Below, piece by piece: positions 8,856 to 16,430 of a stretch of DNA of 64,000 nucleotides. Both the position numbers and the translations under genes were made by a program. This DNA is from Primorskyibacter flagellatus. Lineage in GTDB: Bacteria > Pseudomonadota > Alphaproteobacteria > Rhodobacterales > Rhodobacteraceae. Where the stretch lies: assembly GCF_014638275.1 (NCBI RefSeq), contig NZ_BMFJ01000001.1, forward strand, positions 1,848,338-1,912,337, read 5' to 3'. Positions within the stretch are counted from its first letter, which is position 1, and each line of letters begins with the position of its first letter. The notes under the pieces were generated by a model. It made no database searches. It was given only the letters and a program-made list of their open reading frames with translations, and was not told the origin of the DNA.

Positions 8856-9290
8856 ATGTTTTCCGAATTCCTAACGCGGCTGGTCCGCCCCGCTCCCGAA
8901 CCGCTGGCGGATGCCGATGCGCGGCTGGCCCTGACCGCGCTTCTGGTCCGTATCGCGCGCAGCGACGGTTCCTACGACCGGGCAGAGCGTGACACGATCA
9001 TGCGCATCTGTTCCGGTCGTTACGCGATGAATACCGGCGAGGCCTCGGCGCTGGTGGCGGAGGCTGAGCAACTGGAGGGCGAGGCGCCGGACACTGTCCG
9101 TTTTACCCGCGCGATCAAGGATGCGGTGGCCTACGAGGACCGGCTCGGCGTGATCGAGGCGATGTGGACCGTGGTGATGGCCGACGGTACGCGCGATCCG
9201 GAAGAGGACGCGCTGCTGCGGCTCGCGGCCTCTCTGCTTGGCGTGACGGATCAGGACAGCAACGCCGCGCGGCTGAGAGTCAGCCGGTGA
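8856..9290 (+). CDS. TerB-like (tellurite resistance B) family protein
   Basis: A 144-residue all-helical protein. The TerB pattern is visible: LTALLVRIARSDGSYDRAE followed by a second half repeat MWTVVMADGTRDPEEDALL, each with an acidic D-G-x-x-x-x-E segment that binds metal in TerB relatives. Despite the name these proteins often act outside tellurite resistance, and no other ter gene is nearby. The start at 8856 (MFSEFLTRL) is chosen over 8736 because the extra 40 residues do not resemble the family. It is coupled to the next gene by a GTGA overlap. Confidence 0.85.
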   Translation: MFSEFLTRLVRPAPEPLADADARLALTALLVRIARSDGSYDRAERDTIMRICSGRYAMNTGEASALVAEAEQLEGEAPDTVRFTRAIKDAVAYEDRLGVIEAMWTVVMADGTRDPEEDALLRLAASLLGVTDQDSNAARLRVSR

Positions 9291-10036
9291 TTGCCAGCCT
9301 GCCGATGTACGACCGGCCCGAGACGGCTGCGGCCAACGACAGGCTCTGGGCCGGGGTACGCGAGCGGCTGCGCGATGCCGGGGTTGACGCGCCTGATGCG
9401 CTCACCCGCGAAGGAGAGCTCTGGGATCACTGGGAAGCGCCCGACCTCCTCCTCTCGCAGACCTGCGGCCTGCCCTACCGGTCGCGGCTGAAGGGCACCG
9501 TCACCATTGTCGGCAGTCCGGACTACGGGCTGGAGAGCTGTCCGCCGGGCTACTATGCCTCCTACGTGGTGGTGCGCGGCGATGACATGGACATCGCGCC
9601 CGAGGACTGGCCGGGAAAGCGGCTGGTCTACAATGAAGGGCGGTCGCAGTCGGGATGGGCGGCGGCGCTGAACCATGCGGCGCGGCTCGGCACATCCTTC
9701 GGGCCCTCCTTCGCCTCGGGCGGGCACCGGCTGTCGGCGCTGGCGCTGGCGGAGGGGCGGGCCGACATCTCCGTGATCGACGCGCAGACCTGGCGGATGA
9801 TCCGGAGGTGGGACGACTGGGCCGCCGGGCTGAAGGTCATCGGGCTGACGGATCCGACCCCGGCCACGCCCTTCATCACCTCTGCCCGAAATACGCCGGA
9901 GACCGCCGCGGCCGTGGCCCTTGCCCTGCGCGAGGCGGTGGCGGGGATGAGCGCGGAGGATCGCGACATCCTCAGCCTCAGAGGGATCGCCACTGTGGAC
10001 GAGGCCGCTTACCTGTCCGTGCCCACGCCGGACTGA
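9287..10036 (+). CDS. PhnD/SsuA-like substrate-binding-fold protein without signal peptide
   Basis: A 249-residue protein with the periplasmic-binding-protein-II fold of the PhnD type: LPMYDRPETAAAND at the start, QTCGLPYR, a hinge VVVRGDDMDIAPEDWPGKR, and SGGHRLSALALAEGRADIS. Its start is a GTG at 9287 that overlaps the TerB stop (GTGA). No signal peptide or lipobox is visible, and no permease or ATPase of the phosphonate type is adjacent. It is therefore probably a cytoplasmic binding protein rather than a transporter component. The ligand is unknown. Confidence 0.8.
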   Translation: MIASLPMYDRPETAAANDRLWAGVRERLRDAGVDAPDALTREGELWDHWEAPDLLLSQTCGLPYRSRLKGTVTIVGSPDYGLESCPPGYYASYVVVRGDDMDIAPEDWPGKRLVYNEGRSQSGWAAALNHAARLGTSFGPSFASGGHRLSALALAEGRADISVIDAQTWRMIRRWDDWAAGLKVIGLTDPTPATPFITSARNTPETAAAVALALREAVAGMSAEDRDILSLRGIATVDEAAYLSVPTPD

Positions 10037-10057
10037 GGCGACTTCAGCGCGGGACAT

Positions 10058-10076
10058 ATGCCCATTTTCCGGGCAT
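10058..10076. promoter_or_regulatory. Short inverted repeat before the transporter operon
   Basis: ATGCCC (10058-10063) and GGGCAT (10071-10076) are separated by seven bases, 22 bases after the stop of the PhnD-like gene and upstream of the candidate operon promoter. This could be an operator or a weak transcription stop. Confidence 0.3.
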
Positions 10077-10103
10077 TTCGTTGCGTCACCCCTGCCGAAC
10101 CCG

Positions 10104-10133
10104 TTGCATTCGCCCAAAATCTGCGCCCTACTC
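10104..10133 (+). promoter_or_regulatory. Candidate promoter of the ABC transporter/amine catabolism operon
   Basis: TTGCAT at 10104-10109 and CTACTC at 10128-10133, spaced by 18 bases, lie about 30 bases before the proposed TTG start of the ATPase gene. The promoter sits inside the reading frame that begins at an ATG at 10058, which argues against that longer start. Confidence 0.4.
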
Positions 10134-10162
10134 CGGACATTCACCACCGGAGAAGCCTGGGT

Positions 10163-10936
10163 TTGCAGCAACCGCCCGTCATCGAGATCCGCGACCTGCA
10201 CAAGAGCTATGGCAGCCTCGAGGTGCTCAAGGGCGTGAGCCTGACCGCGCGCCGGGGCGAGGTGGTGTCGATGATCGGGTCTTCCGGATCGGGGAAATCC
10301 ACGCTCCTGCGCTGCGCCAACCTGCTGGAGGACAGCCAGCAGGGCGACATCCTTTTCAAGGGCGAGGCGGTGCACTGGCGCGGAACAGGGATGCACCGGC
10401 GTCCGGGAGATGCGAAACAGGTGCTGCGGATCCGCACGAACCTGTCGATGGTGTTCCAGCAGTTCAACCTCTGGTCCCACATGACGATACTTCAGAACGT
10501 GATGGAAGCCCCGCTCACCGTGCTCGGCCGCGACCGCGCCGAAGTCGAGGAGAAGGCGCGGGCCTACCTTGCCAAGGTGGGGATCGGCGACAAGGCCGAC
10601 GCCTGGCCCGCGCAGCTATCGGGCGGCCAGCAGCAGCGGGCGGCCATTGCGCGCGGGCTCTGCATGGAGCCCGAGGCGCTTCTGTTCGACGAACCGACCT
10701 CCGCGCTCGACCCGGAGCTGGAGCAGGAGGTCGTCAAGGTCATCAAGGACCTTGCAAACGAGGGGCGGACGATGATCCTCGTCACCCATGACATGCGGCT
10801 GGCGGCGGACGTTTCCGACACCGTCGTCTTCCTTCACCAGGGACTGGTGGAGGAAATGGGGCCGCCTGCAGACGTGTTCGGCGCTCCGAAATCAGAGCGG
10901 CTGAAGCAATTCCTCAGCGCGACGCAGACCGCGTGA
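10163..10936 (+). CDS. ABC transporter ATP-binding protein, polar amino acid type
   Basis: Energises the importer encoded by the following genes. The domain order is complete: Walker A MIGSSGSGKSTLLR, Q-loop MVFQQFNLWSHM, signature LSGGQQQR, Walker B ALLFDEPTSALDPE and switch THDM. It resembles the HisP/GlnQ group, including the extra loop between Walker A and the Q-loop (GTGMHRRPGDAKQ). The TTG at 10163 is chosen because homologous sequence starts right after it, a GGAG lies upstream, and the candidate promoter overlaps the extension from 10058. It heads an operon running to about 19175. Confidence 0.93.
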   Translation: MQQPPVIEIRDLHKSYGSLEVLKGVSLTARRGEVVSMIGSSGSGKSTLLRCANLLEDSQQGDILFKGEAVHWRGTGMHRRPGDAKQVLRIRTNLSMVFQQFNLWSHMTILQNVMEAPLTVLGRDRAEVEEKARAYLAKVGIGDKADAWPAQLSGGQQQRAAIARGLCMEPEALLFDEPTSALDPELEQEVVKVIKDLANEGRTMILVTHDMRLAADVSDTVVFLHQGLVEEMGPPADVFGAPKSERLKQFLSATQTA

Positions 10937-10983
10937 GGCACCGGAACCGGGACACCCGGCCAAGTTCAACAAGGGAGACTCCT

Positions 10984-11718
10984 ATGAAAAAACTGATCCT
11001 GACCACCGCGGCGCTTGCGCTTTCCGCCGGGATGGGCGTGGCGGAAAGCCACATGAAGACCGTGCGCCTCGGGACCGAGGGCGCCTACGCCCCGTTCAAC
11101 TTCATCAACGACAAGGGTGAAGTCGACGGATTCGAGCGGGAGCTGGGCGACGAGTTGTGCAAGCGCGCCGAACTGACCTGCGAATGGGTGACGAACGACT
11201 GGGATTCGATCATCCCGAACCTCGTCTCCGGCAACTACGACGTCATCATCGCCGGCATGTCGATCACCGACGAACGCGACAAGGTCATCGACTTCACCCA
11301 GAACTACACCCCGCCGTCGAACTCTGCCTTCATGGCGCTGTCGGAGGATGTTGATCTGGAAGGCGGCGTGATCGCGGCGCAGACGGCAACCATTCAGGCG
11401 GCCCATATCGCGGAAACCGGCGCGACGCTGGTCGAGTTCGCAACCCCCGACGAAACCATCGCCGCAGTCAAGAACGGCGAGGCCGACGCGGTGTTTGCCG
11501 ATCTCGACTACCTCAAACCCTTCGTCGAGGAATCCGGCGGCGAATATGTCTTCGTCGGCGACAACATCCCGCTTGGCGGCGGCGTCGGCATGGGCCTGCG
11601 CGAATCCGACACCGAGCTGAAGGAAAAGTTTGATGCGGCCATCCAGTCCATGAAGGACGACGGCACGCTGAACCCGCTGATCATCAAGTGGTTTGGCGAC
11701 GACGCCCAGACCTACTGA
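10984..11718 (+). CDS. Periplasmic amino-acid-type substrate-binding protein
   Basis: A 244-residue binding protein for the adjacent ABC importer. A signal peptide (MKKLILTTAALALSAGMGVAES) is followed by the family-3 solute-binding pattern: GTEGAYAPFNF, then IIPNLVSGNYDVIIAGMSIT, TDERDKVIDFTQNY and DAVFADLDYLKPF. The last resembles the lysine/arginine/ornithine and histidine binders. Two cysteines in LCKRAELTCE may form a disulfide, as in that subgroup. The ligand is likely a cationic or polar amino compound; the downstream enzymes suggest an amine. Confidence 0.93.
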   Translation: MKKLILTTAALALSAGMGVAESHMKTVRLGTEGAYAPFNFINDKGEVDGFERELGDELCKRAELTCEWVTNDWDSIIPNLVSGNYDVIIAGMSITDERDKVIDFTQNYTPPSNSAFMALSEDVDLEGGVIAAQTATIQAAHIAETGATLVEFATPDETIAAVKNGEADAVFADLDYLKPFVEESGGEYVFVGDNIPLGGGVGMGLRESDTELKEKFDAAIQSMKDDGTLNPLIIKWFGDDAQTY

Positions 11719-11719
11719 C

Positions 11720-12577
11720 ATGACGGCCGGACCGGGCGGTGCGTCCGCCCGGTTCCCATTGCCTATGTGGTCGCTCGACGAAACAGTGGACAGCTCCGTC
11801 GGACCGCTCGCCGCAGGTCATGCGGGCGACGGGCCGGATCTCGTGCTCGCGCATGGCTGGCCCTGGTCGTCCTACAGCTGGCACCGGGTGATCCCCGCAC
11901 TCGCCACCCGATTCCGCGTGCACTGGTACGACATGCCGGGCTTCGGCCGCTCTACCCTCACGCCATCGCAGCCGCCTTCACTCGGTCTTCAGGGCCGGGT
12001 CTGTGCCGAGATGCTGGAACACTGGGGGCTCAGTGCGCCATTGGTGATCGCCCATGACTTTGGCGGGGCGACGACGCTCAGGGCGCATCTGCTGCATGGT
12101 GCCGACTATGCCGGATTGGTGCTGATGAACGTGGTCGCCATGCGCCCCTGGGGGTCGGAGTTCTTCGACCACGTGGCGCGACACCCAGATGCCTTTTCGG
12201 CACTGCCGCCACATATCCACGCGGCCGTGGTGCACGCCTATATCGGCGGCGCGCTGGCCCATCCCCTGACCGACGAGGACCGGGTCGGGCTTGCGGCGCC
12301 ATGGCTGTCGGGCGACGGGCCGCAGGCGTTCTGGCGTCAGTTCGCCCTTGCCGACGAAGCCTTCACCGCCGAGATCGAACCGCTCTATTCCCGCATCCGC
12401 TGCCCCGTGACCGTGCTCTGGGGGGAGGACGATCCGTGGATTCCGCTGGAGCGCGGGCAGGCGCTGGCCCGTGCCGCCGGAACGACGCTTCACCCCCTGC
12501 CCGGTCTCGGCCACCTGCCGCAGCTGGAAGACCCGGCCGCCGTTACCGCCGCCCTGCAACCCGCGCTTGCCGCCTGA
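11720..12577 (+). CDS. Alpha/beta hydrolase with an Asp nucleophile
   Basis: A 285-residue hydrolase placed between binding protein and permeases of one transporter. The oxyanion region is LAHGWPWSSYSWHRV. The nucleophile elbow is AHDFGG, with Asp where esterases have Ser, as in haloalkane/fluoroacetate dehalogenases and epoxide hydrolases. The acid is probably in WGEDDPW and the base is the His in LPGLGHLPQLEDP. It starts 1 base after the binding protein stop and ends 13 bases before the permease, so it is cotranscribed. The substrate cannot be assigned; an ester or halogenated group is possible. Confidence 0.88.
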   Translation: MTAGPGGASARFPLPMWSLDETVDSSVGPLAAGHAGDGPDLVLAHGWPWSSYSWHRVIPALATRFRVHWYDMPGFGRSTLTPSQPPSLGLQGRVCAEMLEHWGLSAPLVIAHDFGGATTLRAHLLHGADYAGLVLMNVVAMRPWGSEFFDHVARHPDAFSALPPHIHAAVVHAYIGGALAHPLTDEDRVGLAAPWLSGDGPQAFWRQFALADEAFTAEIEPLYSRIRCPVTVLWGEDDPWIPLERGQALARAAGTTLHPLPGLGHLPQLEDPAAVTAALQPALAA

Positions 12578-12590
12578 CCGCCGAGGACCG

Positions 12591-13466
12591 ATGTTCGACT
12601 TCTGCGCCGATCCCAAGAGCCTCGAAGGTTTCCGGTGGCTGGTCTGCTACCTGACCACCGGCAAACACCTGCTGTTTTACCAGAGCTTCTTCTTCGTCAT
12701 CGCGCTGATGCTGGTGACGGCACCGGTCGCGCTTGGCGTCGGGTTTCTTGGCGCGCTGGCGTCGCGATCGCGGATCCTGCCGGTGAAGTGGATCGGACTC
12801 GGCTATACCTCCATCGTGCGCGGGGTGCCGGACATCGCCTTCTTCCTGTTCATGCCGCTGGCGCTGGATCAGGGGCTGGAATGGCTGCGTCACAAGACAC
12901 GCTGCCCGGACTGGGACCAGCCGGTCCGGCAGGGCAACGATTTCGTCGTCTGCGCACAAGCCAAGCTGCCGCTGTCGAGCGCGCCGCAATGGGTGCACGA
13001 ATACTACGGCGTCGCGCTTGGCATCGGGGCCTTCGCCTTCGTCTTCGGTGCCTTCGCGGCCTATGTGCTGGCGGGCGCGATGAACGCCGTGCCGCGCGCG
13101 CAAATGGAAACCGCAGAGGCCTATGGCATGACCCGCCGGCAGGCCACCCGGCGCATCCTGATCCCGCAGATGTGGGTCTATGCCCTGCCCGGCCTGTCGA
13201 ACCTGTGGATGATCCTCATCAAGGCGACGCCGCTGCTGTTCCTGCTCGGCATTACCGATGTGGTCTACTGGGCGCGCGAACTGGGCGGGCGCAAGACCTC
13301 GGCCTTCGACTACCCGCACCCGGACTGGCGGCTGTGGTACTTCCTAGCCCTGCTGGTGTTCTACCTGACGCTGACCAAGGTCTCGCAGCTTGGCTTCGAC
13401 CGGCTGGCGCGGCGGCTGTCGCGCGGACAGGCGACGCTTGGCGGGATGCAGGAGGCCAAGGGATGA
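12591..13466 (+). CDS. ABC transporter permease 1 (HisQ/HisM family)
   Basis: A 291-residue inner-membrane permease with about five hydrophobic segments. The EAA loop that contacts the ATPase reads ETAEAYGMTRRQATRRILIPQ (given only as its pattern E-A-Y-G-x9-I-x-x-P). It is longer than the usual 220-240 residues because of an insert around residues 95-140 that contains the Cys pair in RCPDW and VVCAQ, likely periplasmic. It overlaps permease 2 by ATGA. Confidence 0.93.
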   Translation: MFDFCADPKSLEGFRWLVCYLTTGKHLLFYQSFFFVIALMLVTAPVALGVGFLGALASRSRILPVKWIGLGYTSIVRGVPDIAFFLFMPLALDQGLEWLRHKTRCPDWDQPVRQGNDFVVCAQAKLPLSSAPQWVHEYYGVALGIGAFAFVFGAFAAYVLAGAMNAVPRAQMETAEAYGMTRRQATRRILIPQMWVYALPGLSNLWMILIKATPLLFLLGITDVVYWARELGGRKTSAFDYPHPDWRLWYFLALLVFYLTLTKVSQLGFDRLARRLSRGQATLGGMQEAKG

Positions 13467-14302
13467 GCTGCCTCCAGACCATCGCGGATTACGGCCTGCG
13501 CTCCCTCGGGATCGGAGAGAGGCTGCTGCCCAAGACCGACTTCACGCTCTGCCAGCAGTTCACGCTGATCGGGTCGGGGCTGATCTGGAACGTGTATTTC
13601 GCCATCCTCGCCCTGTCGCTCGGCTTCTTCCTGTCGATCTCCGTGGCGCTCGCGCGCAACTCCACTGCCCTGGCGGTGCGCAAACCGGCGGAGTGGTTTA
13701 CTTTCGTGTTCCGCGGCTCGCCGCTCTTTATCCAGTTCTTCCTGTTCTACGAGGCCTTCACGCTCCTGCCCAAGAACGGGATCGAGCTGAACCTGGGCTT
13801 CGTGGAGATCACCGCCGGCACGCGCTGGCTGACCCGGGCCTGGGCGGGGGCGCTGATCGTACTGTTTCTCAACACCTCGGCCTATGCGGGGGAAATCTTC
13901 TACGGCGCGCTGCGGTCCGTCCCGAAGGGCGATCTGGAGGCCGCGGATGCCTATGGCTTTTCGGGCTGGAAGAAGTTCCGCAAGATCACCTTCCCGACGA
14001 TGCTGCGGCTCGGCTGGCCGGCCTATACCAATGAATCTATCTTCCTGTTCCACGCCACCACGCTGGTCTACTTCTCCTCCTTCCCGGCGTGGCAGCAATC
14101 GGGCGATGCGCTCTATTACGCGAGCTATTTCGCGGACAAGACCTTCAACCCCTTCATCCCCTACCCGATCCTCGCCTTCTATTTCATCCTGCTGAGCCTC
14201 GCGATCATACTGGTTTACGGACGCATCTACCGGTATCTCAACCGGCACCTGCCGCAGGACAAAAGACCCAGATTCCGGGTCCGGCCGCAATTGGTGAGAT
14301 AA
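13463..14302 (+). CDS. ABC transporter permease 2 (HisQ/HisM family)
   Basis: A 279-residue partner permease. The ABC-contact motif is EAADAYGFSGWKKFRKITFP. Hydrophobic segments lie at about residues 40-65, 80-97, 128-145, 196-212 and 240-262. Like its partner it has a longer N-terminus and first loop than typical family members. The start codon overlaps the previous stop (ATGA), and the stop is immediately followed by the next ATG, which indicates tight coupling. Confidence 0.93.
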   Translation: MSCLQTIADYGLRSLGIGERLLPKTDFTLCQQFTLIGSGLIWNVYFAILALSLGFFLSISVALARNSTALAVRKPAEWFTFVFRGSPLFIQFFLFYEAFTLLPKNGIELNLGFVEITAGTRWLTRAWAGALIVLFLNTSAYAGEIFYGALRSVPKGDLEAADAYGFSGWKKFRKITFPTMLRLGWPAYTNESIFLFHATTLVYFSSFPAWQQSGDALYYASYFADKTFNPFIPYPILAFYFILLSLAIILVYGRIYRYLNRHLPQDKRPRFRVRPQLVR

Positions 14303-15619
14303 ATGAGCCTTGGAAATATCCGGACCTTCCGCGTCGCGGCGGTCGATCTGAACGGGCAGATGAGGGGCAAGCGCCTGCCGCGATCCGCCTTCGACAAGCT
14401 GCGCGAAGGATCTGTCCGGATGCCGCTGTCGGTAATGAACGTCGATATCTGGGGTGCGGATATCGAGAATTCTCCACTGGTCTTCGACAGCGGCGACGCG
14501 GACGGGGTGCTTCTGCCGACAGACCGGGGGCCGGTGCCGCTGCCCTGGCTCGACACGCCCTCTGCACTTGTGCCGATGGAAATGTATTACGATACCGGCG
14601 CCCCCTTCCCCGGTGACCCGCGCCATGCGCTGCGCGAAGTGCTGGACCGTTATGCGTCGCGCGGGTGGACGGTGCATGCGGGGATCGAGATGGAGTTCTA
14701 CCTCGTCGATGATTCCGGCGATGACCTCCAGCCGCCCGAGAACCCGCATTCCGGCCGCCCGATCCAGGCCAACGCGATCCTGTCGCTGCGCCAGATCGAC
14801 GCCTTCGACAATTTCCTGTCCGATGTCTACGCAGCCTGCGACGACATGGATATCCCGGCGCAATCGACGATCTCCGAGGCTGGGCTCGGCCAGTTCGAGA
14901 TCGACCTCGAACACCGCGAGGCGATGCGCGCCGCCGACGATGCCTGGCTTTTCAAGGCGCTCATCAAGGGCATGGCGCGCAAGCACGGCATGGCGGGGAC
15001 CTTCATGTCCAAGCCGCTGGCGGACGAGGCCGGGACGGGCATGCATGTCCACTTCTCCGTCACCGACCGCGAGGGAAAGAACGTCTTCGACAACGGCGGG
15101 CCGGAGGGCACGGCGCAGATGCACCACGCAGTCGCCGGCTGCCTTGAGGCGCTGCCCGCCTCCACCCTGATCTTCGCGCCGCACGGACCCAGCTACAACC
15201 GCTTCGTCCCCGGTGCCCATGCCCCCACGGGGGCTTGCTGGGCGTATGAAAACCGCACCGCTGCCCTGCGCATACCCGGTGGACATCCGGCCGCGCGACG
15301 GATCGAACACCGGGTCGCAGGCGGCGACATCAATCCCTACCTTGCGCTCGCCGCCATCCTCGGCGCGGCCTACGCGGGGATCGAGGAACGGATGATCGCC
15401 CCGCCCCCGATCACCGGCAATGCCTATGACATGGATCTGCCGCAGATGCGCAAGGACTGGGCCTCTGCCATCGACCTGTTCGAAAGCGATCCGCTGATCG
15501 GGCGCATCTTCCCCGAGATGCTGGTGCGCAACCTGATCCTGACCAAGCGTCAGGAACTGGCTCGGCTGGCCGAGATCCCGGCCGATCAACACTGGTTCAC
15601 CTATCTCGAAACCGTCTGA
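14303..15619 (+). CDS. Glutamine-synthetase family ligase (PuuA-like), copy 1
   Basis: An ATP-dependent ligase of the GlnA/PuuA type that would attach glutamate to an amine; 438 residues. Seen: the N-terminal VDLNGQMRGKR, the metal-binding GIEMEFYLVD, the second metal region AGLGQFEIDLEHR, the ATP/metal segment GTGMHVHFSV, and the substrate region ENRTAALRIPGG followed by RIEHRVAGGDINPY. The lineage with AGLGQFEI rather than the GlnA consensus supports a gamma-glutamyl-amine synthetase. It is adjacent to permease 2. The exact amine (putrescine, ethanolamine or other) cannot be read. Confidence 0.9.
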   Translation: MSLGNIRTFRVAAVDLNGQMRGKRLPRSAFDKLREGSVRMPLSVMNVDIWGADIENSPLVFDSGDADGVLLPTDRGPVPLPWLDTPSALVPMEMYYDTGAPFPGDPRHALREVLDRYASRGWTVHAGIEMEFYLVDDSGDDLQPPENPHSGRPIQANAILSLRQIDAFDNFLSDVYAACDDMDIPAQSTISEAGLGQFEIDLEHREAMRAADDAWLFKALIKGMARKHGMAGTFMSKPLADEAGTGMHVHFSVTDREGKNVFDNGGPEGTAQMHHAVAGCLEALPASTLIFAPHGPSYNRFVPGAHAPTGACWAYENRTAALRIPGGHPAARRIEHRVAGGDINPYLALAAILGAAYAGIEERMIAPPPITGNAYDMDLPQMRKDWASAIDLFESDPLIGRIFPEMLVRNLILTKRQELARLAEIPADQHWFTYLETV

Positions 15620-15633
15620 GCCCGGCCTCTCTC

Positions 15634-15669
15634 CTCTTTGGTCTGGCAAATTCCCCTGCCGGAGGCGTC
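15634..15669 (+). repeat. Post-stop dispersed element, plus orientation
   Basis: CTCTTTGGTCTGGCAAATTC followed by CCCTGCCGGAGGC starts 15 bases after the stop at 15619. It is one copy of a recurrent short intergenic element (others near 6213, 17809, 29831, 29869, 33249 and 42810). Confidence 0.6.
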
Positions 15670-15752
15670 CGCCAAGGGCGGACACCCGCGCCCCCTTGCC
15701 GCCCCCGCGCGGCTCCTCTACCCTCGGCTCATCCGAAACAACCCGGTGTTCC

Positions 15753-16430
15753 ATGCTGATCGGCATCCTTCAATGCGGCCACTTTCCCGATGAACTTCAG
15801 GCGGAAAGCGGCGACTACGGCGCGCTTTACCAATCCTTCCTTGACGGCCAGGGCTTCGACTTCGCGGTCTACCCGGTGGTCGACGGCGTGTTTCCCGAAG
15901 GTCCGGAGGCCTGCGATGGCTGGCTGATCTCCGGCTCCAAGTTCGGCGCCTACGAGGACTTGCCCTGGATCCCGCCGCTGGAGGACCTGATCCGCGCGAT
16001 CCGCGATTCCGGTCGCCCATTGGTCGGCATTTGCTTTGGCCATCAGATCATCGCCCAGGCCCTCGGCGGCAAGGTCGAGAAGTGGCCCGGCGGCTGGAAC
16101 GTTGGCCCGCAGACCTACCATTTCGCCGAAGGCGACGCGGAGCTGACCGCCTGGCATCAGGACCAGGTGACGCAGGTGCCGCCGGGGGCCAGGGTTCTCG
16201 CTTCCTCCGACCACTGCGCCAATGCCGCGCTGGCCTATGGCGACCGGATCTATTCGATCCAGCCGCATCCCGAATTCAACGCGCGCGAGATCGCCGGGCT
16301 GATCCGCACCCGCGGCGGCGCCCTGCCCGACAATCTTAAGGCGGAGGCTACTGCGAAAATGCACACCCCCCTGGCCAACCGGGCCGAAGCGGACAAGATC
16401 GCCGCCCATTTCCGCAAGGTGCATGCATGA
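15753..16430 (+). CDS. Class I glutamine amidotransferase-like hydrolase
   Basis: A 225-residue GMP-synthase-type glutaminase domain standing alone. The nucleophile elbow is VGICFGHQIIAQALGG with the catalytic Cys, and the His-Glu pair lies in IQPHPEFNAREI. It sits between two glutamine-synthetase-like ligases and overlaps the second by ATGA. In polyamine gene sets a GATase removes the glutamyl group at the end of the gamma-glutamylation route. That role is proposed here, although E. coli PuuD is a related but distinct peptidase-C26 type. The start at 15753 gives a standard N-terminus (MLIGILQCGHF). Confidence 0.92.
   Translation: MLIGILQCGHFPDELQAESGDYGALYQSFLDGQGFDFAVYPVVDGVFPEGPEACDGWLISGSKFGAYEDLPWIPPLEDLIRAIRDSGRPLVGICFGHQIIAQALGGKVEKWPGGWNVGPQTYHFAEGDAELTAWHQDQVTQVPPGARVLASSDHCANAALAYGDRIYSIQPHPEFNAREIAGLIRTRGGALPDNLKAEATAKMHTPLANRAEADKIAAHFRKVHA

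Noticed and set aside
8856-9290. Tellurite resistance determinant
   Set aside because: Only the TerB-like fold is present; no TerC, TerD, TerZ or other ter genes are nearby.
10058-10162. N-terminal extension of the ABC ATPase from an ATG at 10058
   Set aside because: The 35 extra residues have no homology-like pattern and overlap a candidate promoter; the TTG at 10163 sits at the normal family start.
13361-15766. An 801-codon open frame on the minus strand across permease 2 and the first ligase
   Set aside because: It is antisense to two well-identified genes, is Arg/Gly/Asp-rich without family resemblance, and such long shadows are usual in GC-rich genomes.
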